The notes beneath the pieces were generated by a model that saw nothing but the letters and a program-made list of their open reading frames with translations, had not been told where the DNA came from and made no database searches. Positions 1 through 7,947 of a stretch of 22,247 bases of DNA are shown here, piece by piece; position 1 is the first letter of the stretch, and the number at the start of each line of letters is the position of its first letter. A program made the position numbers and the translations under genes. Source of the DNA: Saksenaea vasiformis B4078 (Eukaryota > Mucoromycota > Mucoromycetes > Mucorales > Saksenaeaceae). The stretch is from positions 1-22,247 of the forward strand of contig JNDT01001342.1 of the NCBI GenBank assembly GCA_000697055.1. The letters run 5' to 3'.

Positions 1-1648
1 AATCATGAACCACTAGAGGACCATCACTGGCAAGATATGCCTTTCAGAGGCGAACTGCTGACTTTTTTTGAGTAAATACCTTGTGATTAATTTCATTGTT
101 AATCATATCGACTGTCACAGGACCCAATACAATCTGTACCAGACTCACCTCGGTGATATCCTGATTGACGAGGTCGATCCAGAGGATGAAGGAACCCATC
201 CACTTTTTCCAAGGATTGTGAAATACATGTACGAGTTGTATCCGTACACAGTTCAATATGATGGTAGCCGTTGGTCACTTCTGCCTATCGCAACACATCA
301 AGTCGGTTACTTTCCGATTACGGGAAGGGGTCTATGGAAAATCCTACGTGATGCCTTCCTTGCGAACGGTGCTGTTCCTCCACTGTTTATGGTAAGTGAG
401 CGTATCCTGCTTTTAAGTCGTCATGTACATTAAATGCTCTGATTCTAGCGTGAGAATCCAAGACAGAGACAACTACGGTATTGCAGTCTCAAAGAATCTG
501 ACGCTCTTTGTCGAGATCCCGTCTGGCGAGAAAATTTTTGGGAGCAACTATTTAACATCGACCAGTGTCAGAAAAATCGCTGGCGGTGGAATAATGAACG
601 TAGGTCGCTGTGCTTCCGAACTGCTGCTCTTGAATTTGCTTACTGTTTTGAAACGGATGGTGTAGGCGCATCTGTGGTATTCGAGTGTCGCAAACACGGT
701 AGGAGGAAAATGGCATGCTTCTTCCTGTCCTCATGCTTTGTTAAGAACGTTTCCCTCCTCCCAAAGGGATTTTCGGCTCCTACCCCGGAACATGGACCTT
801 GGCTCATGGACGAAGGGTATTTATCATCTTAACAAGGAACCGACAGGTCTGGCACAGGAGCGTGTCGCAGGATCAAGGATCGTGGGACTTGACCCGGGCA
901 TACGATCGCTGTTCAGCGCGGTGGACACCAACGAGTCACTTGTAACTCGAGAGCTGCGCAATGCTCACACAGCCACAATTAGCAACAATGAATACCAGTA
1001 AGTCCACTTTGCCATATGATGATCGATGATCGTTAACAGGTCTTTAAGGCTCCGATCCATGTTCTCGTGGGCCAAGCAAACGGAATTAAGATCACGTCGG
1101 GATGCATCCATGCAACAATATTACGACGAAATTGCGGAGAACCCGCCTACAGTCGCAACCACAATGGAGTTCAGAAGATACATACGAACAATCAGTAATA
1201 TACATCGACCGTAAGTATAACATTTATTTGAGAATATTCAACGATACTAAAGTGGTCACTAGCATCCACGACTTTAATTGTTCTTATCGCCATCGTGAAA
1301 ATCGGATGCTCTTGTACTCTGCATGACGTAGTACGTTAAATGTACTGGCTGACAGGGTAGCTACGGGTTCGCCCCGAGACGTAAGTGACAACATCTCTAA
1401 TTATAGATCTAATGTCTATGTTTCGGATAGGATTTGATCCAACCGCATTATAAATCTACAAGGTCAAAAAGGAAGCGCCGGCGGCGGCGGTTAAGAGAAA
1501 ATATTCACCAACAACAGCAGCAGCCGACCATCGTTCATATGGTGATGCTGATTTGAAGCCTACAATGAGGGGTCTCGGTCCGTTACCAGTGAAGGTATAT
1601 ATTACATACTTTCCATTCGGATAATACTAACTTAAAGACACATGCTAG

Positions 1649-1779
1649 CAATTCCGGAAAATACTCGCGCATAAGTCCCTTGTTATATTAATAGACGAAT
1701 ATAACACTTCAAAAGTGTGCTCCAGCTGTGACAATGACACGCAGCAGTTTGTGACGCCCACTTCACGGTGTCAGCACAA
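1649..1779 (+). other. Fanzor exon with alternative catalytic Glu and zinc-ribbon CxxC
   Basis: This exon encodes QFRKILAHKSLVILIDEY followed by NTSKVCSSC. The hydrophobic strand ending in DE, then TSKxCxxC, is the most diagnostic block of the TnpB/Fanzor family. In published Fanzors the usual RuvC-II glutamate position is occupied by glycine, and a displaced glutamate is thought to take over. Here SYGDAD in the previous exon and IDEYNTS in this one fit that arrangement, about 34 residues apart. Later zinc ligands would be the Cys in SRCQHK (end of this exon) and LCNQH (exon 1994-2091). Confidence 0.8.
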
Positions 1780-2136
1780 GTAAGTCACTGGTTTTTGCAA
1801 GCTCATACCAATTAACATTGTGTATCCTTAGAACGAAGTTGCTCCGTCGTCCGGGCGACGATCGTCGCAAAAGATACCGTTTGAATGAAGAAAATGTCAT
1901 ATTGCACAGGACTTCACAATGCCCTGAGTTGCAACCATTACGTGAGGATCAGATCATATCGAAAGCAAGTTTCATTAACAGTATTCATGATAGCTTTGAA
2001 CGATTTCCGATACCAGGTCTATCCAATTAAATTGTGCAACCAACATCAGTTGGGAGGCGCTGGCATGGAACTTGAAGAACAAAGGTCACTGGTATGTAAT
2101 TCCTGTGTGAAAGTATGAAGCTAAGGTTTTCTTTAG

Positions 2137-2292
2137 TTTTGGAATCGCGATATCAATGCGGGCAGAAACATGCGGCGGATTCTGGTCGCATACATGGAAG
2201 GTGACATGCAATTGCAGACAAGGCCCGCTGCATTACGTCGTCCACAACAGCAACAACAACAAGAACCTGCACCTCTTGGTGGTGCTAGGCCG
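2137..2292 (+). other. Fanzor RuvC-III exon and Gln-rich tail
   Basis: After a 45-nt intron (2092-2136) the exon opens with FWNRDINAGRNMRRI, whose Asp is the third RuvC carboxylate and whose NAxxN is the usual family ending. It continues into a polyglutamine run and stops at TAA 2293-2295. In another frame, the sequence just beyond (RKERPTSLSLGTGRAS) reads into a well-formed 54-nt intron (2338-2391). It then gives ALPNENDHPILLGC and TGA at 2435-2437. The original protein may therefore have ended there, with a further frame lesion in the CAA repeat. Confidence 0.7.
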
Positions 2293-2586
2293 TAAGGAAC
2301 GGCCAACTAGCCTCTCGTTAGGCACTGGGAGAGCTTCGTAAGTACCATTTCAAATGTTTGTGACGACATTCTTATTTTCTTTGTGACTTAGGGCCCTTCC
2401 CAATGAGAATGACCATCCCATTTTACTGGGTTGCTGAATATGGAAAATGTTTGTTTCAAGGCCCTTTACTTTTTGTGTCACTCTCCCCACCCCCGTTGGT
2501 CTGGGCATTTACCGCTTTACGCCGCTTACTACTACCTGAATTTCCGAAGAATGCTACGTATGGATTCTTGAATGATGTGAGAAGCT

Positions 2587-2621
2587 TATAAGGCTAACAG
2601 TTGTATGCACAATGCCTTATA
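2587..2621 (+). other. Stem-loop downstream of the Fanzor gene
   Basis: Perfect 8-bp arms TATAAGGC (2587-2594) and GCCTTATA (2614-2621) enclose a 19-nt loop. The loop contains a second small inverted pair, TTGT (2601-2604) with ACAA (2609-2612). It lies about 150 nt past the last candidate Fanzor codon. Fanzor and TnpB guide RNAs are encoded at or just beyond the 3' end of the nuclease gene, so this could be a piece of such an RNA or of the element's right end. That role is inference; the inverted repeat itself is directly visible. Confidence 0.45.
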
Positions 2622-4042
2622 TTTCTACTGAAGAGTAAACGTTCATCTCCTTTATCACTACAAGCTATTCCGTTACATTGCTTCCTATTCAGGAGGGAAG
2701 TGTATCTCATGGTAAAATGGCAAAAATTATTTCACATCGGGATGGCATTCCGATTAAACCTGCCATAGTATGCCGAAAGGACGGAGGCTACGAAGTCCCT
2801 TGACATGAGCTGTTTTATGTTCACTATGTATGTATTCACCATCATTCAATTGGCCCAGCTCATAGCTTACGACATAATCATGCATCCTTGAGTTCGAATG
2901 GTATTCTTTGCTCTTCAACTTTACCAAAAATTTATAAAACGTGTGCAACTTAGCTCTGTATTCGCGGTTTTCCTTAAACATCCTCTTGAAAAACGAAGCA
3001 GCCGCGATCCGATGAATTAAATTTGTTTACTGGCGCCTTCTACGTATCCCAAAGTTGTTTCACTGCTAGTGCGGCCGAGGATAAGACGTACTGTGTATGG
3101 ATGCATCATCTGGTGCAGTGAGAGAAGCAGCGGGTCTTTTCGCTGTTTTGTAAAGGATGTCTTGTTTGCCTGTGTCTGTAAATGTAAAAGGACTAGAACG
3201 TTAGGAACAAAAGACATGGCAACAGCCATGCATTCAATCAGAATATTCCGGGCGTATGAGTTGGGATGTATTCGGTCTTAAGGATGGAGGTTTGCAAGAT
3301 AGTAGTAACATTAGAAGTTAGCATGTCATTTCTTTTTAATGCTTCTTTTTGTGACATGACTTGTGCATGTTTATCCTCGAGGACTTGAGCATTTTACCGG
3401 CTCACAACGTTAACACCCAACATTTGTTGTTGTAAAAATCCCCTTTATTGAAAGCCTCGCACATTTAAGCTTCATCTTCTGAATTCATCCTTAGACGTAC
3501 CACCACCATGTGCTTAGACGATCCTAGCACCTCTCCCATGGCTATGTGTCCTCATTTATTAGAGCGCTTTGACGCACATTGGAGTTGGCAAATGTTAGAA
3601 GATCAAATTTACTAATCAGTTGCGTTATAAGTTGCTACTGTACATCATCCACTTTGTCAGTCCGGTTGTATGCTATAAGTGCAGTAGGTGGGTGACTCCA
3701 GTTAATCCTCACTTATGCGCGAAATGCAACGCCGAGAACCACTCTTCCGGCTATGTACATAATTATGCTACACTCCATAAAGCTTTATTTGGCTCAACAG
3801 GACCCATATATGCTTATCTACGGGAACTTCAACCGAAGTATATGTTGCATACAAAAGCGCTCTTATGAACGTTAGGCCTCCAATCAGGGGCGCATTTACA
3901 TTTTTGGGTTACCAATCAAAGTTAAAGTCCGCACGAATCAGCTTTCGCCGGAAATGAGCAAGCTGCCAGTGTGACGGACAAGTCCAGCTAATTCAGCCAG
4001 TCGGAAACGAACACTTTTTGAGCGAGCGATAGAGAAAAGAAA
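2622..4042. other. Gene-poor region with small unassigned ORFs
   Basis: No gene I recognise. The minus strand at 2754-2981 has an open 75-codon stretch, and the minus-strand DNA up to about 3240 reads as protein-like fragments broken by stops, which may be an old relic. On the plus strand, 3509-3616 encodes a 38-codon ORF (MCLDDPSTSP...) after ACCACCACC. It is followed by the CxxC-containing ORF listed separately. The last 120 bases or so before 4043 would be the promoter and 5' UTR of the syntaxin gene. Confidence 0.4.
3620..3868 (+). CDS. Hypothetical ORF with two CxxC pairs
   Basis: This is an open frame of 82 codons whose middle reads CYKCSRWVTPVNPHLCAKC, two CxxC knuckles 13 residues apart, the spacing of a zinc-ribbon or treble-clef motif. 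I do not recognise a family. An upstream 38-codon ORF (3509-3616) stops three bases before it and could be an earlier exon or a chance ORF. No convincing splice link or start context was found. It may be a fragment of a decayed mobile-element protein, since it lies between the Fanzor locus and the first housekeeping gene. Confidence 0.2.
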   Translation: MRYKLLLYIIHFVSPVVCYKCSRWVTPVNPHLCAKCNAENHSSGYVHNYATLHKALFGSTGPIYAYLRELQPKYMLHTKALL

Positions 4043-5385
4043 ATGGCCTGCTTACCACCACTTCCTGCTGCCATGACATTTAAAGATCGAACCAATGAAT
4101 TCCATGCTGTAGTCGAACGCATACGTTCACGCAGCCACATGCCTTCTGCGCTTGAACGACGAGCATTGCTCTCATCGCCTCGATCCCAGACTTCATCACC
4201 TAAACAGCAACATCATTCCCGAAGCGATTTTTCCGTCATGGCCGCCGAAATTAGTCGTAACATCAGCAGTACAACAGGAAAACTAGAGAAATTAACAAGA
4301 TGTAAGACGATTTCATATACAATCACCTACGGAACGCTGATGTATAGAGGAAAACCTGACAGTGGCCAAACGGAAGACGTTATTCGACGATAAGCCGGTG
4401 GAAATCAGTGTATGCATCATGATATACACATTTTGCTAGGTGTTGACAGAGACTCGTAGGAACTGACCTTTATCATAAAACAAGATATTGCGAAACTCAA
4501 CAAGCAGATCGCTATGCTCCAGGAATACACCAAAGGCCAGAAACAGTCTTCTAAGCAAGCGTCTGAACATACATCGAACGTGGTGGTGGCGTTGCAGAGC
4601 AAGCTAGCTGACACATCGATGAGTTTTAAGGATGTTTTGGAGATACGGACAGAAGTAAGTTTCAACTGTGAATCAAAAGGGAGCCATCGTATTTAACGCC
4701 ACCATCTCCTTTTCTTTTCTTTTTTTTTTATAAAAAAAAAAGAACATGAAAATGACGAAGGATAAGCGAGATCAGTTTTTATTTTCTACCGCAGAACAAT
4801 CTTCAAACCAAACACTAGGTATGTGTGCAAGTAAACCTATGGAAAAGAAGGGAGGAAATGTGCCTAAAAAGGTAGATCTAGTTAATTCGCCTTTGATGAA
4901 AGCACGTCGGCGTCCTAATGCGGCAGGTCGGGAAACCCCCGATGAACAATTTGTACCAGGACAGGAGGAGCAGGATTCTACACTATCGCTGGGTATACCC
5001 ATGATTACACAACAGCAACAACAGGAACAAATGATGATGATGGAAAATGAACGCTATATTGAGAGTCGATCGACCGCCATCGACAGCATAGAGAGCACGA
5101 TTGCTGAGTTAGGTGGTATATTTCAACAGTTAGCGACAATGGTAGCCGAACAGCGCGAAACTGTACAACGGTAGGTTACAGGGAGAAAAATTTTTTTCTT
5201 TTGTTTGCTGAGTGATACCATATCCCAGGATTGATCAAAATACGGATGACATCGAGATGAATGTGATGGGAGCACAACGGGAGTTGCTTAAGTACTATAC
5301 AAATATTAGCTCGAATCGGTGGTTGATCATCAAGATCTTTGTGACGATTGTGTTCTTCTTCATGGTGTTTACACTTATTATGTGA
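4043..5385 (+). CDS. SED5: Syntaxin 5 / Sed5-type Golgi t-SNARE
   Basis: This is the Qa-SNARE of the cis-Golgi, which forms the complex for ER-to-Golgi and intra-Golgi vesicle fusion. Exons are 4043-4301, 4363-4409, 4460-4654, 4743-5170 and 5229-5385, totalling 1086 nt (361 aa), close to yeast Sed5 (340 aa). The N-terminus MTFKDRTNEF (from a second ATG at 4073) is the Sed5/Sly1-binding type; the ATG at 4043, in GAAAAGAAAATGG context, adds ten residues and is my preferred start. Other family marks are LAKRKTLFDDKPVEIS and ELTFIIKQDIAKLN. The SNARE helix spans about 269-331, contains AELGGIFQQLATMVAEQ, and has the zero-layer Gln at 304. A C-terminal membrane anchor covers the last 21 or so residues (WLIIKIFVTIVFFFMVF) and ends four residues before the stop. 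Intron 1 uses the AG at 4361-4362; earlier AGs would create a stop. A Gln/Met-rich linker precedes the SNARE motif. Confidence 0.95.
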
Positions 5386-7947
5386 TCCAATATCTAATAC
5401 CACAAACGAAACCGAGCACTGCTATATTTAGAAATTATTACTGATGTTACTACTACTATTGAACCCTTTTACAACTTTATCGTCGGTCAACACATAGGTT
5501 CGTCCGATATTTCCGATTATCCAGTAATGTATGGTATTTGTTCAAATGACGCATCAACAACTTTAAACTTACAATGATAGCCTTCTTTGGAGGGTAAGCT
5601 GTCGCTCTGAGTAACTTGAAATCGCGTGGAAACATAGCTATTGGACCAACATTCCGTATCCTCCGTAAAAAGATCATCCCTATGGGTTGTATCCACGAAA
5701 GTTTCTGTTTTAAAGATAATAGGGAGGATTAAAATTTATATTTCTTTTGACATGTTTAACGACAGGGCATTTGCGCGTACTTCACTCTGTGTTCGTTCAA
5801 CTGTAATGTCCACTTGATCGCGCGTGAACTCAAAGGACACACTGCGACTCTATATGTGAATGACACAGTCTTGGATAGGTGGCGTGTGAAGGATTCAATG
5901 AGGTTGGCAACATGTTTCAGATCGTTTCTTTATAAGCAATCCAATAAATGATGCCCTTTTCCTTTCTTTACGTTTTGTTTATTTTCTTCGGTATGACCTG
6001 CTGCAGTAATTCATTATTGTGAAGTAATCGTGTGATTAATAGACCAAGTTGGTTTAGGTGAGCTTTTGTCCCGTAGCCCTCCCGCTCCCTTTTGTTCCCT
6101 TTTTCTCATTTTGTAAGTGATTTTGCACCTATGGGGAATCGAGTTTCATGTAAGTAAAATTTATACTTTTTCTCATAAATGATATAATAACAATGCATAT
6201 TTTTATCTCTCAGCGCAAAGTTGATTCCTTCATCGGCGCAGGGTTTGTTCAGGATAGTATCTTGCTATTCAATAAAAAGAAATTATCACGAGGAAAACAC
6301 CTTCCGTGCAATTTTTGTCCAAAAAGCAAATGTTGTCTATGGAAGGGTAACGGAAATGACATTTGCGTTATTTGAGTCACGGGTACTTTGAACAAGTTGT
6401 CCAGATGCAGCATGAGTTAATGATACAGCTCTTCATCATTTCTAAATCTAGCTGACTTTACAAGCCGAATGCCATATCCCTTTGAAGGCCGTCTCTACCT
6501 AAACGTTCCGGTCCTACGGTCCATTGTGCAAATAAATCGTCAGAGAAACGGCGAATGCCGCAGAGTTCTTACCAATGGCATTTTTAGACTATGACGTGTA
6601 AGGATTAAGGCGGAAGGTTAGCCCTTTTCCATTCCGATAAGGAAATTTGTTGATGCGATCCAAGAAATTTTATAGAATGTAGTGTAACGTGCACAACAAA
6701 TGGATATGCATGCCTTCCTTGCTGTATACTTTCTGCGTGGTCCTGACCTTGAGGTTATGTTTTATGCAAGTGAATTGATCTTAATGGATGGGGCTTACAT
6801 GGCGAGTAAGTGAGTAGATACGAACAGAGAGAGAGAGATAGTGTTATGAGTCTTCTTAGTGCAGCCTATTTCATCCTCGGGTATATAGGTAGTTCTCTTA
6901 ATCAATAGAAAAACGTTTCGTTCATTCCAAAGCATGACGCCAAGCTTTTCGCTAGCGACAGGAGAGAGGGGAAACACTAATGGGCATTATATGAAATTAA
7001 GCACTAGCCTCAATGTGAACGCTTTCTGTGTAGGGTGCTTCCCCATGTGGGTGCGGGCGAGCACCGATGCCTTTCTACGTCTTTATTTTATCCGTTTCTC
7101 GATTCCCTATAAAGCGTGCTCCCTTGGTTCACTGACTCATATGCTGGAGCTCCGATTGGGCAGCGTAGATTAACCACGGTATGATGAAGAAGCCAGCGAT
7201 AGATTTTTGACTGATAGATAACATTGCTCGGGACCAAACTAGATTTTGCATATGGCTTGGCGTTTATTCAAAGTTGTTCGTTATCAGAAAATAGCTCGTA
7301 CTTACGACGCATAACCTCATTTTTTATAAAGTTCATTTAGACCAACGCGTGCGACATGATTGGCATGGATACCACTGCTACATACAAATGTTTGTTAATA
7401 AAACATCGCATGAATATCGTTTGGTTGCCTGCACGATCTTTAGGATTAAAAGATGAACGGATAAAAGATACGTAGGATTATCGTAAAAAGCTGTTATCTC
7501 GCATGGAAAGATTAAAGTGGTGATTTTTCATCATCTTATCTGACGAGAACACAGAATTTGTAGCGTTTGGACAGCAGCATTCTCTTGATTGGCTTACTAA
7601 TAGGCGCACCCTAATATCTTGGCAGCCTTGATGGTTGCACCTGAGCACAAATTTCGTCCTGTTCTTCGGTGTATCGTTTACAAGCATCTCATTTTTCTTT
7701 CATAGAGGTGCATAGAGTTCAACGTGTTTTCATTGAATATTGTTCATTAAACTTTGTTCTTTTTTTTTCTTTGTAATCAACGCTTTGGACAAGCAAAAGG
7801 AGGCAGCAATCAATCTTTGCTGACGCAAACTTCAAACACCGCCATCGCAGGTTCTGCCCTTTGATCAGAGCACAGGGGTCGTGACTGTTGCTAAATGCGA
7901 AAAGCAAGACCACTTTGCTTCGAGATTGCACAAACGCAGCTTGAGTT
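5386..7947. other. 2.5-kb gene-poor AT-rich intergenic region
   Basis: Apart from the weak minus-strand stretch listed separately, I see no supported gene. Longest plus-strand ORFs (6193-6375, 6934-7173) and minus-strand ORFs (6795-6977, 7478-7687, 7719-7931) show no family motif and no convincing splice partners. A short GA repeat occurs near 6825-6838. The final few hundred bases, with T-rich runs around 7758-7773, would hold the promoter of the J-protein gene. Confidence 0.5.
5517..5849 (-). pseudogene. Weak two-block coding-like stretch, unidentified
   Basis: On the minus strand two open blocks have protein-like composition. Block A (about 5849 down to 5745) reads SRSVSFEFTRDQVDITVE and onward, after an acceptor-like ATATAG. 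Block B (about 5704 down to 5517) reads ETFVDTTHRDDLFTEDTE and onward to a TAA at 5519-5517, after an acceptor-like AAAACAG. A TATAAAG lies upstream near 5930. I could not find a donor that joins the two blocks in frame, and I recognise no family. It may be a small decayed gene or chance openness. Confidence 0.2.

Larger units (their letters stand above)
1..2437 (+). pseudogene. Fanzor (TnpB-like RuvC nuclease) gene, 5'-partial, probably decayed
   Basis: Fanzors are eukaryotic relatives of TnpB, transposon-linked nucleases guided by an RNA made next to the gene. The best exon path seen is 1-71, 121-391, 449-816, about 818/878-997, 1049-1210, 1263-1380, 1431-1594, 1649-1779, 1832-1941, 1994-2091 and 2137 to 2292 or 2337; a last exon 2392-2437 is possible. 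Most introns are 42-57 nt with good GTAAGT-like donors and branch sites, for example TACTAAC at 1625. Family blocks in order are the N-terminal LLPIATHQVGYFPI stretch, the FETDGV motif (about 640-665), RuvC-I VGLDPGIRS (Asp), SYGDAD (about 1535-1552), the alternative Glu in LIDEYNTS followed at once by CSSC of the zinc ribbon, and RuvC-III WNRDINAGRN (about 2140-2169). A Gln-rich tail follows. Odd points are a frame change between 816 and 877, an in-frame TGA at 1324-1326, and a frame change near 1535. Each could be hidden only by a poor intron, so I call it a pseudogene. The family assignment is firm; the degree of damage is not. The gene runs off the left edge. Confidence 0.85.

Noticed and set aside
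1818..2030. Fanzor frame reading on to FERFPIPGLSN before a stop
   Set aside because: A 52-nt intron 1942-1993 with a TTAAC branch site leads instead to VYPIKLCNQHQ, the expected zinc-ribbon end, and on to RuvC-III.
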